NCBI GenBank assembly: GCA_002372735.1
Contig: DFIE01000097.1
Coordinates: 1 to 11,151, forward strand
Origin: Clostridiales bacterium UBA3705
Lineage (GTDB): Bacteria; Bacillota_A; Clostridia; Oscillospirales; Oscillospiraceae
Length of the DNA: 11,151 bases
Direction: 5' to 3'
Shown here: piece by piece, positions 1 to 6,056 of the stretch
Numbering within the stretch: position 1 is the stretch's first letter
Layout: each line of letters begins with the position of its first letter
The notes under the pieces: generated by a model
The model's database searches: none
Seen by the model: only the letters and a program-made list of their open reading frames with translations
What the model was told of the DNA's origin: nothing
Position numbers and translations under genes: made by a program

Positions 1-425
1 TGATGGACACCGCCGGCAACTCCGGTTCCCAGGCGTCGGTCACCGTCATCCGCGGCCTGAGCCTGAACGAGATCGAGTTTACAGACATCCTCTCCATCAT
101 CTGGAAGGAGACCCGGGTGGCCGTGCTGTGCGGCCTGAGCCTGGCCGTGGCCTGCTTTGCCAAGATCCTGCTGGTGGATTACCTGATCCTGGGCAGCTTT
201 GCAGAGGTCACCATGGCCAACCCCTTCCTGATCATTGCGGTAATCTGCATCACCCTGGCCATTACGGTGCTGTTTGCCAAGATCGTGGGCTGCACCCTGC
301 CCCTGTTTGCCAAGAAGCTGGGCTTTGACCCGGCAGTGATGGCCAGCCCCTTTATCACCACCATTGTGGACGCCCTGTCCCTGCTGGTGTACTTTGGCAT
401 CGCCAACATCTTCCTGCCGCTGTAG
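1..425 (+). CDS. mgtE: Magnesium transporter MgtE, C-terminal part (5' end outside the window)
   Basis: This is the C-terminal membrane domain of an MgtE-family Mg2+ channel/transporter, which moves Mg2+ across the cytoplasmic membrane. The frame is open to the left edge, so the ATG at position 3 is an internal codon. About 140 residues are visible, out of roughly 450 in the family. The start shows the conserved GNSGSQ..VTVIRGL stretch that joins transmembrane helices in MgtE. Hydrophobic helices follow at about residues 38-60, 72-95 and 115-138. The last contains PFITTIVDALSLLVYF, where the Asp (residue 123 counted from position 3) aligns with the pore Asp known from Thermus MgtE. The regulatory N and CBS domains would lie upstream, outside the window. 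The identification rests on motifs and is firm. Confidence 0.93.
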   Translation, partial: MDTAGNSGSQASVTVIRGLSLNEIEFTDILSIIWKETRVAVLCGLSLAVACFAKILLVDYLILGSFAEVTMANPFLIIAVICITLAITVLFAKIVGCTLPLFAKKLGFDPAVMASPFITTIVDALSLLVYFGIANIFLPL

Positions 426-447
426 CGGCCAGCCCTTGAAAGGATAC

Positions 448-475
448 CTTCCGGGCACCCCCAGGAGCCCGGAAG
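448..475 (+). terminator. GC-rich hairpin between mgtE and the HAD gene
   Basis: There is a perfect 9-bp stem, CTTCCGGGC (448-456) with GCCCGGAAG (467-475), around a 10-nt loop. It starts 22 bases after the mgtE stop. The downstream tract (CCTGTTTGCC) is poor in T, so it would be a weak intrinsic terminator. The 3' arm contains GGAAG, the only plausible Shine-Dalgarno for the gene starting at 486, so the hairpin may instead reduce translation of that gene. Confidence 0.45.
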
Positions 476-485
476 CCTGTTTGCC

Positions 486-1139
486 ATGAAATATCAATGC
501 CTGGTGCTGGACCACGACGACACCGTGATGGACTCCACCACCCACATCCACCACCCCGCCTTTCTGGTCGCGTTGAAGGAGCTGCGGCCCGGCTGCACCA
601 TCACTCTGGAGGATTACTTCCGGGTGAACTTTGACCCGGGCTTTGTGGAATACTGCGTGCAGACCCTGCACCTGACCCCGGCCGAGATGGACCGGGAGGT
701 GGAGATCTGGAAGGACTACGTCCGCAGCCATATCCCGACGGTCTTCCCCGGTATGGCCCGGATCATCCGCCGGCAGGTGGCGCTGGGCGGCACCGTGTGC
801 GTAGTCAGCCACTCCTTTGACTACAACATCCGCCGGGATTATGAGGCCAATGGTCTGCCCCAGCCTACCCTGGTCTACGGCTGGGAGCTGCCCGACCGGC
901 TGCGCAAGCCCAATCCCTGGGCCCTGGAGCAGATTATGGACAAGCTGGGTCTTGGCCCCCGGGACCTGCTGGTGGTGGACGACCTGAAGCCCGGCTACGA
1001 CATGGCCCGCGCTGCAGGGGTGGATTTTGCCGCCGCCTGCTGGGCCTATGACGTGCCCGAAATCCGGGCGTTTATGGAGCAGAACTGTCGGCTCAGCTTT
1101 ACCGCGCCGGAGGCACTGGAGCAGTATTTATTTGACTGA
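486..1139 (+). CDS. HAD-superfamily hydrolase (phosphoglycolate phosphatase-like)
   Basis: This is a soluble 217-aa haloacid dehalogenase-type phosphatase of the Gph/PGMB-like class with an alpha-helical cap; the substrate is not determined. All four HAD motifs are visible. Motif I is DHDDT with nucleophile Asp9 and Asp11 near the N terminus. Motif II is the Ser in VVSHS (108-110). Motif III is Lys141 in LRKPNPW. Motif IV is the acidic pair Asp165-Asp166 in LLVVDDLKPGYDMA. The cap lies between motifs I and II (about residues 17-88). The ATG at 486 places motif I at residue 9, as expected. The only ribosome binding candidate is GGAAG at 471-475, inside a hairpin arm. It is not obviously in an operon: hairpins lie on both sides. 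Confidence 0.9.
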   Translation: MKYQCLVLDHDDTVMDSTTHIHHPAFLVALKELRPGCTITLEDYFRVNFDPGFVEYCVQTLHLTPAEMDREVEIWKDYVRSHIPTVFPGMARIIRRQVALGGTVCVVSHSFDYNIRRDYEANGLPQPTLVYGWELPDRLRKPNPWALEQIMDKLGLGPRDLLVVDDLKPGYDMARAAGVDFAAACWAYDVPEIRAFMEQNCRLSFTAPEALEQYLFD

Positions 1140-1146
1140 ATCACAC

Positions 1147-1177
1147 CGGGGAGCGGGCCCGTTCCGCTCCCCGTTTG
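1147..1177 (+). terminator. Hairpin after the HAD gene, probable intrinsic terminator
   Basis: A 10-bp stem, CGGGGAGCGG (1147-1156) with CCGCTCCCCG (1164-1173), has a 7-nt loop and is followed by only TTTG. It starts eight bases after the HAD stop. The stem is very stable but the U tract is short, so termination may be partial. The rest of the gap to 1220 holds a G/C palindrome and the AAGGAGG ribosome binding site (1209-1215) of the next gene. Confidence 0.55.
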
Positions 1178-1220
1178 CGCGCCCCCATGGCGCGCCGATC
1201 CCTTCCGGAAGGAGGCTTTT

Positions 1221-3149
1221 ATGAGTTACGAAGCCAGTGAACAATACACCAAGGCCCTGAAGCGGGGCCAGAAATATATGCGCGCCGCGGTGGCGGCGGG
1301 CAAGTCCCCCTATCCCCTGGTGCTGGACCGGATTCTTGACGAGCAGTCCGCCGTGTCCACGGTGTCGCTGGGGCTGGTCAATGTGCCGGCAGAGCGGATC
1401 GTGGGCACCAAATCCCTGGGCCGGACCTCCGCCCTCACGGGGGATTTTATGCCCATGCTGGCCCAGGACAGCGAGTTCGGCACCAAGTGGATCCACCTGT
1501 GCGACGCCCACCTGCGAGACGGCATCCGGGACCCCATCAAGGCCTACGAGTACCTGGGCCGGTTCTATGTGGAGGAGGGCAACAAGCGGGTGAGCGTGCT
1601 GCGCAGCTACGACGCCCCCACGGTGCCCGCTATGGTCACGCGGCTGGTACCGCAGCTGTCTGACGCCCCGGAGATCCGGTGTTACTACGCCTTTTTGGAC
1701 TATTACAAGGTCTCCGGCCTGTACGAGCCGGAGCTTTCCAGACCCGAGGATTACCGGCGGCTGCTGGCCCTGCTGGGGGTTGCGCAGGACCACGTCTGGA
1801 CCCAGGAGGAGCGCCGCAGCTTCCTGTCAGGCTACACCCGTTTGCGGGAGGTGCTGGCCAAGACCGGCTCAGAGCTGCCCCCGGGGGAGCTGATGCTGCT
1901 GTGGCTGCAGGTGTATTCCTTTGCAGATCTGAAAAATCTCTCCCTGGCCGAGCTGAAGGAGCGGGTGCGCTCTTTGTGCAGCGATGCCCAGGCGGGAGAG
2001 GATTCCATCGAGCTGAAAACCAAGCCCGAGGCCGGGGATAAAAACCTGGTGGCCAAGCTGATCAGCATTGCCAAGCCCGAGCGGCTGAAGGTGGCCATGA
2101 TTTACGCCTATGACCCGGCCCAGAGCGAGTGGACCCTGGCCCACGACCACGGCCGGGAGTATCTGGAGCAGGCCATGAACGGCCAGGTCAGCGTCCAGGT
2201 CTACACCGCCAGAAACCACGACTATGACGCGGCCATGGAGGGTGCGGCCGAGGACGGCGCCCGGCTGATCATTGCCACCACCCCGCCCATGATTGACGCC
2301 TGCCGCCGGTTTGCAGCCGGGCACAAAAACATCCGGGTGCTGAACTGCGGTCTGTCCCAGCCCTACACCGGGGTGCGGATGTACTACGGCCGGATGTATG
2401 AGTGCAAATTCATCACAGGAGCCATTGCGGGGGCCATGTCCAACACCGACCTGCTGGGCTATATTGCCTCCTATCCCATTGCAGGCACCCCGGCCAGCAT
2501 CAACGCCTTTGCCCTGGGGGCCCGGATGACCCGGCCCTCAGCCCGGGTGCTGCTGCGTTGGACCAGCGTGGAGCAGGAGATCTGCACAGGCTTCCTCCAC
2601 CAGGGGGTGGAGGTGATCTCCGGCCTGGAGGCCAACGACCCCTCCCTCACCCGCTGGACCCCGGAGAAGGGCACCTACCGGCTCAACTCCGACGGCTCGG
2701 TGCTGCCCCTGGCAGTGCCCTGCTGGAACTGGGGCAGGCTTTACGAGCAGATTGTCCGCTCCATCCTGGCCGGGGCGTGGGAGCTGCCCGCCGCCGACCG
2801 GCCGATCAACTACTGGTGGGGTTTGGACACCGGCGCCGTGGACCTGACGCTCACCGCCCGGCTGCCCCAAGGCGTGCGCAGACTGGCCCTGCTGCTGAAG
2901 GACGCCCTGGCCCAGGGCCGGCTGGACCCCTTTGCCGGCCGGATTCTGGACCAGCACGGCAGGCTCCGGGCCGACGAGGGGCTGGAGCTGAGCATGGACG
3001 AGCGGATGCAAATGGACTGGCTGTGCGACAACGTGGAGGGCGAGATCCCGGGCTTTGACAAGCTGCGGCCGGAATCCAGAGAACTGGTGCGACACCTGGG
3101 GGTGTTCCGCAGCCAGATCGAGCCGGTGAAGGAGGAGAAACAGCTATGA
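1221..3149 (+). CDS. Cytosolic fusion protein: ParB-like N-terminal region plus BMP/PnrA-like substrate-binding domain
   Basis: This 642-aa protein has no signal peptide or lipobox, which is unlike true BMP-family ABC-transporter lipoproteins. Residues about 50-145 look like a ParB/sulfiredoxin-type fold, with the core GRFYVEEGNKRVSVLR (113-128) and the following PTVPAMV. Residues about 150-285 are helical, including LLALLG, an HTH-like stretch and LKERVRSL. Residues about 288-540 match the BMP/Med/PnrA periplasmic-binding fold: LKVAMIYAYDP, GARLIIATTP, a hinge at NCGLSQPYTGVRMYYGRMYECKFITGAIAG, then LGYIASYPIAGTPASINAFALGAR. The remaining C-terminal ~100 residues are unassigned. The start has a good AAGGAGG 5 nt upstream. 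It overlaps the metallophosphoesterase gene by 4 bases. BMP proteins bind nucleosides, so a cytosolic nucleoside or nucleotide sensor is my inference; the function is not known to me. Databases usually call it a BMP family protein. Confidence 0.85.
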   Translation: MSYEASEQYTKALKRGQKYMRAAVAAGKSPYPLVLDRILDEQSAVSTVSLGLVNVPAERIVGTKSLGRTSALTGDFMPMLAQDSEFGTKWIHLCDAHLRDGIRDPIKAYEYLGRFYVEEGNKRVSVLRSYDAPTVPAMVTRLVPQLSDAPEIRCYYAFLDYYKVSGLYEPELSRPEDYRRLLALLGVAQDHVWTQEERRSFLSGYTRLREVLAKTGSELPPGELMLLWLQVYSFADLKNLSLAELKERVRSLCSDAQAGEDSIELKTKPEAGDKNLVAKLISIAKPERLKVAMIYAYDPAQSEWTLAHDHGREYLEQAMNGQVSVQVYTARNHDYDAAMEGAAEDGARLIIATTPPMIDACRRFAAGHKNIRVLNCGLSQPYTGVRMYYGRMYECKFITGAIAGAMSNTDLLGYIASYPIAGTPASINAFALGARMTRPSARVLLRWTSVEQEICTGFLHQGVEVISGLEANDPSLTRWTPEKGTYRLNSDGSVLPLAVPCWNWGRLYEQIVRSILAGAWELPAADRPINYWWGLDTGAVDLTLTARLPQGVRRLALLLKDALAQGRLDPFAGRILDQHGRLRADEGLELSMDERMQMDWLCDNVEGEIPGFDKLRPESRELVRHLGVFRSQIEPVKEEKQL

Positions 3150-3847
3150 GGTTGCTGCTGGTTGCAGATGAGGAGGATCCCTATCTGTACGATCACTACC
3201 GGCCGGGTGTATTGGCGGGCTATGACGCCATTCTCTCCGCCGGGGATTTGAAGGCAAGCTATCTGGAATTTATGGTCACCATGGCAAACAGACCCCTGTA
3301 CTACATCCGGGGCAACCACGACGGGCTGTATGCCCAGTCTCCGCCCCAGGGCTGCGAGTGCATTGAGGACAAGCTGGTGATGGTAAACGGTCTGCGGGTG
3401 CTGGGGCTGGGGGGCTGCGTGCGCTACAGCGGCGGCCCGGACCAATACACCCAGGCCCAGATGCGGCGGCGCATCCGCCGGCTGCGGCTGGCCCTGTGGG
3501 CCGCAGGCGGGGTGGACCTGGTGCTGACCCACGCCCCCGCCGCCGGCCTGGGGGACCAGCCCGACCCCGCCCACCGGGGTTTTGACGCCTTTTTGGAGCT
3601 GATTGACCGGTACCACCCGGCCTATCTGGTCCACGGCCACGTCCACCTGCGCTACGGCCACGACATTCCCCGCCGGCTCACCCGGGCAGACACCACCCTG
3701 CTGAACGCCAACGGCAAATATGTGCTGGAGATAGATCCCCCTGCCCCGGACACCGTTTTGCAGCGGCGCTGGAAGTGGTATACCCGGCTGCAAAAGCTCT
3801 TTGCCCGGCGGGAATCGGATTTCACACCGGAGCTGGGCTTTCACTAG
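3146..3847 (+). CDS. Calcineurin-like metallophosphoesterase (variant motif I)
   Basis: This is a 233-aa soluble phosphoesterase. The metal-binding series is visible: Gly33-Asp34 in GDLK, GNHD at 56-59, His129 in LTHAP, and GHVH at 164-167. The first motif, normally D-x-H, reads VADEEDPYLYD, with Asp8 present and Glu10 in place of the His. From memory, relatives in Clostridia share this DEEDPYL form, so it is probably a subfamily trait and not decay. A long basic stretch lies at 106-115. The gene starts inside the end of the preceding BMP-fusion gene (ATGA overlap at 3146-3149), with AAGGAGG upstream, so the two are almost surely co-translated and act together. The substrate is unknown; a phosphodiester or nucleotide is likely. 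Confidence 0.88.
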   Translation: MRLLLVADEEDPYLYDHYRPGVLAGYDAILSAGDLKASYLEFMVTMANRPLYYIRGNHDGLYAQSPPQGCECIEDKLVMVNGLRVLGLGGCVRYSGGPDQYTQAQMRRRIRRLRLALWAAGGVDLVLTHAPAAGLGDQPDPAHRGFDAFLELIDRYHPAYLVHGHVHLRYGHDIPRRLTRADTTLLNANGKYVLEIDPPAPDTVLQRRWKWYTRLQKLFARRESDFTPELGFH

Positions 3848-3860
3848 AAAAGGCTGGAAC

Positions 3861-3880
3861 AAACCGGGATTTTGCCAAAT
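3861..3880 (+). repeat. Left copy of a 20-bp direct repeat bracketing an A/T-richer island
   Basis: The 17-bp core CCGGGATTTTGCCAAAT (3864-3880) is identical to 5614-5630. Including three more bases on the left gives 19 of 20 matches (3861-3880 against 5611-5630). It lies 13 bases after the metallophosphoesterase stop; the other copy lies 6 bases before the rpsF -35 box. Such a pair is unlikely by chance and marks probable insertion junctions. Confidence 0.75.
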
Positions 3881-3918
3881 GCCGTCATTCGTTTTTTCGT
3901 TGACGGCACAGCTTTTTT
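3881..3918 (+). terminator. Candidate terminator after the metallophosphoesterase gene
   Basis: The stem is GCCGTCA (3881-3887) with TGACGGC (3901-3907), around a T-rich 13-nt loop. Five bases later comes a run of six T (3913-3918). It is the only terminator-like structure after the BMP-fusion/phosphoesterase unit. The loop is long and the gap before the T run is unusual, so confidence is moderate. Confidence 0.4.
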
Positions 3919-3928
3919 CATATCATTG

Positions 3929-3937
3929 TGGTATAAC
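3929..3937 (+). promoter_or_regulatory. Extended -10 promoter candidate for the unknown four-gene unit
   Basis: TGGTATAAC reads as an extended -10 element: TG at 3929-3930, one base, then TATAAC at 3932-3937. No good -35 stands at 17 bases. The nearby TTGACG at 3900 is 26 bases away and belongs to a hairpin arm. Transcription would start near 3944, leaving about 33 nt before the GTG at 3977. Confidence 0.4.
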
Positions 3938-3976
3938 GAATCAATAACAAGTGACGCCATGAAGAGGAAAAGCGGA

Positions 3977-4195
3977 GTGAAAATCAAGCTGAACGGGAAC
4001 GTGTTTGACGTGGATCTGGACCGCACCCTGGCCTATTACCAATCGAACACCCTTTGCATCTGCGCCTATTGCCGCCACTATCGGGAGAACGTCAGGCGGC
4101 GGTATCCAAAGCTGACGGCACTGCTGGAGCGCCTCGGCGTGGACGCGGTCCGACCGGACGAGACGGAGCCCTATGGAGAAGATGATTTGAAATGA
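3977..4195 (+). CDS. Small hypothetical protein with a CxxC motif, 72 aa
   Basis: I do not recognise a named family. From the GTG at 3977 the product is 72 residues, with AGAGGA (3964-3969) seven bases upstream. An in-frame ATG at 3959 would add six residues but has no ribosome binding site, and the open frame back to 3872 runs through the predicted promoter. The protein starts with a beta-like KIKLNGNVFDVDLD. It then has a Cys cluster, CICAYCRHYRENV, and ends in an LLERLGVDAVRPDE segment. The CxxC-Y/N layout followed by LGVD..RP recalls short Cys proteins in other Firmicutes that are usually longer, so this may be a shortened member. The function is unknown. It overlaps the next gene by 4 bases (ATGA), so the pair is probably translationally coupled. 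Confidence 0.6.
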   Translation: MKIKLNGNVFDVDLDRTLAYYQSNTLCICAYCRHYRENVRRRYPKLTALLERLGVDAVRPDETEPYGEDDLK

Positions 4196-5295
4196 AGGAT
4201 GCAAAAGCAATGCTGAAACGATTGGACCTTTGGGAAAAGGTCGTTAAATGGGCCGGTTTCGCTGTATGCCTGTTCTTCGGCACTGTGATGACCTTTGGGA
4301 TGCATTACTGGGAGAAGACGATCCCCAGGGAGGAAGCAATCCCTGTTGAGGCAGTCTACCAGTCCTGTCGTGCGACGTACAGCCGCAGCAGTATAAAAGA
4401 AATTCTGGTCCGCTTTTCTGATCTCGACCAGCAAGCCATCGACAGCGCATGTGCCACAGAGGAATTATACGACACCATAAAAGATTTCGTCCCCGGCACA
4501 AAGGTTTCCCTGCTTCTGCACCCAAACAGCGCAACCATTCTGGATATGCGCGTCGGAGATCAGGTGTTCCTGGATTTTGATCTTGTTGTCGAGGCCTTAC
4601 GGAAAGAAGTCATTGGGTTCACTGTGCTTGGGATACTGTTGTACTTTGGCGCAGTTGGCTTTTTGCTTTCCCTGGTTCCCGGGATCACAAAGAGAAGCCA
4701 TCGCATTTTTCGGCAAAAAGGCCGAGAAACCCATTACGCGCAGCGAATCGCAGCCAGACAGATCCAGCGCATCTATTTCAGGCAGTTGCGTGTAATGCTC
4801 CTGGCAGGGCTGGTCTTGGCGATCCTCGTGTTGATTACCGGCTTCCTTGCGGGCAGCTCTCAGCGATATGGGTACTGGCTATTGATAGCCGGTGCAGTTT
4901 TTTCGATTTTCCTTCTGCTTTCCTTCCGACCTTTGGTTTATTGGTTCCGGGTTCGGAAGGAGCTGCGGCAGGGACAGCCGGTTCGGTGCACAGTCTACGT
5001 CGGAGCAATTCGGGAGGATCGGAGGGATCGTATACGCCGGGCCGGAGACGATTTCAACCGCTATATTCTGACGGATACAAACGGAGTGATTTACCGCTTT
5101 GCCATCGATCCGTCGGTTCAGGGAGGCGTCGATGTTCCCGTTGGCCGCAGATTGGAGCTCACGTTTTTGCCAGAGACCGGATTTCTGCTGTCCGTCGTAC
5201 CATATCTGCGCAAAAAAGAAGAAAAAAACGATAAGAAACAGTTCGGCGATCTGTTCTCCCTCTATCTGACCGGGAAATATGAGTTTGAGGCATAA
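4192..5295 (+). CDS. Hypothetical four-helix membrane protein, 367 aa
   Basis: I do not recognise a named family; the layout resembles DUF3592-like bacterial membrane proteins. Four transmembrane segments are evident at about residues 17-37, 140-163, 201-221 and 227-246. Residues 40-135 between helices 1 and 2 form a soluble region predicted outside. A basic loop (165-200) lies on the inner side. The C-terminal 120 residues (from about 250) are predicted cytosolic and look beta-rich (PVRCTVYVGAI, NRYILTDTNGVIYRFAI, RRLELTFLPETG), ending in a Lys/Glu stretch. The gene has GGAGA about 14 bases upstream and overlaps the preceding CxxC gene by 4 bases. Base composition is visibly richer in A/T than the flanking genes and it sits within the direct-repeat-bracketed segment, which suggests acquisition from elsewhere. 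Confidence 0.75.
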   Translation: MKDAKAMLKRLDLWEKVVKWAGFAVCLFFGTVMTFGMHYWEKTIPREEAIPVEAVYQSCRATYSRSSIKEILVRFSDLDQQAIDSACATEELYDTIKDFVPGTKVSLLLHPNSATILDMRVGDQVFLDFDLVVEALRKEVIGFTVLGILLYFGAVGFLLSLVPGITKRSHRIFRQKGRETHYAQRIAARQIQRIYFRQLRVMLLAGLVLAILVLITGFLAGSSQRYGYWLLIAGAVFSIFLLLSFRPLVYWFRVRKELRQGQPVRCTVYVGAIREDRRDRIRRAGDDFNRYILTDTNGVIYRFAIDPSVQGGVDVPVGRRLELTFLPETGFLLSVVPYLRKKEEKNDKKQFGDLFSLYLTGKYEFEA

Positions 5296-5307
5296 TTTGG
5301 AGGAATC

Positions 5308-5433
5308 GTGCAGCGTTTGATTGCGCTTTGGAACGAGACGCCTGATTTCACATTTCTGCAAAAGCTGGGAATCGGGCTGATGTGCCTGGTCTTTGGCATT
5401 GCGTTTTACGCGATAAACTGGTGTTCTCCGTGA
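5308..5433 (+). CDS. Small membrane protein, 41 aa
   Basis: This short ORF starts at GTG, with GGAGG (5299-5303) four bases upstream and only 12 bases after the previous stop. The product begins with an amphipathic stretch (QRLIALWNETPDF), then has one hydrophobic helix of about 20 residues (LGIGLMCLVFGIAFYAI), ending NWCSP. A strong ribosome binding site, a tight gap and a sensible single-span product support it as real and part of the same unit as the four-helix protein. There is no recognisable family. Confidence 0.5.
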   Translation: MQRLIALWNETPDFTFLQKLGIGLMCLVFGIAFYAINWCSP

Positions 5434-5561
5434 CATATAGGGTGACATTCAAACGCGTCAACGATCGCTGTCCCCGTTGTCATCCGGTGTTCGTCGAATT
5501 GTCGCGATTTACCAAATCGCAGGTTTCTATTGCATCTGACGCAGATATCACTGATAACTGA
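5430..5561 (+). CDS. Possible fourth small ORF of the island, 43 aa
   Basis: A GTG overlaps the previous stop in a GTGA arrangement (5430-5433), typical of translational coupling. The frame runs to TGA at 5559-5561; a second in-frame GTG is at 5442. The product is polar and basic, with a RCPRCH motif at about residues 13-18 that could bind a metal. Against it: no Shine-Dalgarno beyond coupling, only 43 codons, and a perfect 7-bp hairpin inside the frame (GCGATTT 5504-5510 with AAATCGC 5514-5520) that could be a structural element in non-coding DNA. Confidence 0.25.
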   Translation: MTYRVTFKRVNDRCPRCHPVFVELSRFTKSQVSIASDADITDN

Positions 5562-5610
5562 ATGCAGCGAAAAAAGGTCTAAAATATTACCCTATCTGTC
5601 CTACAGAAAA
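5562..5610 (+). other. Short A/T-rich gap before the right repeat
   Basis: I see no gene and no convincing terminator here. It contains a small CTGT-CCT-ACAG palindrome (near 5597-5607) and A-rich tracts. It forms the right end of the island. Confidence 0.4.
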
Positions 5611-5630
5611 AACCCGGGATTTTGCCAAAT
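5611..5630 (+). repeat. Right copy of the 20-bp direct repeat
   Basis: This matches 3861-3880 at 19 of 20 positions, with a 17-bp perfect core. It lies directly upstream of the rpsF -35 box (5637). If the segment between the copies is an insertion, the original arrangement would have been phosphoesterase stop, one repeat copy, then the rpsF promoter. Confidence 0.75.
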
Positions 5631-5636
5631 TCGCCC

Positions 5637-5665
5637 TTGACAAACAGGGGCGGATCCTGTAAAAT
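5637..5665 (+). promoter_or_regulatory. Promoter of the rpsF-ssb-rpsR operon
   Basis: TTGACA (5637-5642) is followed at exactly 17 bases by TAAAAT (5660-5665), a near-consensus vegetative sigma-A promoter. Transcription should begin near 5672, giving a 5' leader of about 75 nt before rpsF. Confidence 0.85.
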
Positions 5666-5671
5666 AATACG

Positions 5672-5747
5672 GCTTGCGAATGCGAGCGATTCCCCTTGCC
5701 GCCGAGGGCTTCGGCGGCCGAAAGACCAAAAGGAGGTGCAAACAACA
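5672..5747 (+). promoter_or_regulatory. Structured rpsF leader, possible S6:S18 autoregulatory element
   Basis: The leader contains a perfect 8-bp hairpin, GCCGCCGA (5698-5705) with TCGGCGGC (5711-5718). A competing CCCT/AGGG pairing (5693-5696 with 5705-5708) would place CCG triplets in its loop. In many bacteria the S6:S18 complex binds a CCG-bearing hairpin in the rpsF 5' UTR. The operon here encodes both proteins, so feedback regulation is plausible, but I could not match the full consensus by eye. The ribosome binding site is AAGGAGG at 5730-5736. Confidence 0.45.
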
Positions 5748-6044
5748 ATGGCTAAGATTTCCGCAAAGTATGAGGTTCTCTATATCATCGATCCCGATCT
5801 GGGTGAGGAAGGTATTGCAGCCCTCGTGGAAAAGTTCAAGGCAATGGTTGAGGCAGAGGGTACCCTGACCGGGATTGAAGAGTGGGGCAAGCGCCGGCTG
5901 GCCTACCTCATCAACGACAAGCCCGAGGGCTACTACGTGCTCATGACCTGCGAGTGCAAGCCCGAGCTGCCCGCTGAGCTGGACCGTGTCTTCAAGATCA
6001 CCGAAGGCATTATGCGTTCCCTGATCACTGCTGTAGAAGCGTAA
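5748..6044 (+). CDS. rpsF: 30S ribosomal protein S6
   Basis: This 98-aa protein of the small ribosomal subunit binds S18 on the platform. Typical S6 features are the opening KYEVLYIIDPDLGEE, then GGIE-like TLTGIEEWGKRRLAYLINDKPEGYYVLM, and a C-terminal helix with RVFKITEGIMRSLI. The length fits the family (about 95-100). The ATG at 5748 has AAGGAGG eleven bases upstream; the frame extends further left, but those codons belong to the promoter and leader. It is the first gene of rpsF-ssb-rpsR; the gap to ssb is 12 bases. Confidence 0.97.
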   Translation: MAKISAKYEVLYIIDPDLGEEGIAALVEKFKAMVEAEGTLTGIEEWGKRRLAYLINDKPEGYYVLMTCECKPELPAELDRVFKITEGIMRSLITAVEA

Positions 6045-6056
6045 GGAGGCTTATTC

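Noticed and set aside
2810..3862. 350-aa open frame on the minus strand over the BMP-fusion and phosphoesterase genes
   Set aside because: It is an antisense shadow of two well-supported genes, with no ribosome binding site or recognisable domain.
3900..3905. TTGACG as -35 box for the CxxC gene
   Set aside because: It is 26 bases from the only good -10 (TATAAC at 3932) and lies in the arm of a terminator-like hairpin.
3872..3976. Longer start for the CxxC protein at 3872 or 3959
   Set aside because: The first would place the promoter and terminator hairpin inside the gene. The second lacks a ribosome binding site, while the GTG at 3977 has AGAGGA seven bases upstream.
5622..5747. N-terminal extension of rpsF to 5622
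   Set aside because: It would include the promoter and leader. S6 homologues begin at the MAKISAKYEV start, which has a strong AAGGAGG.
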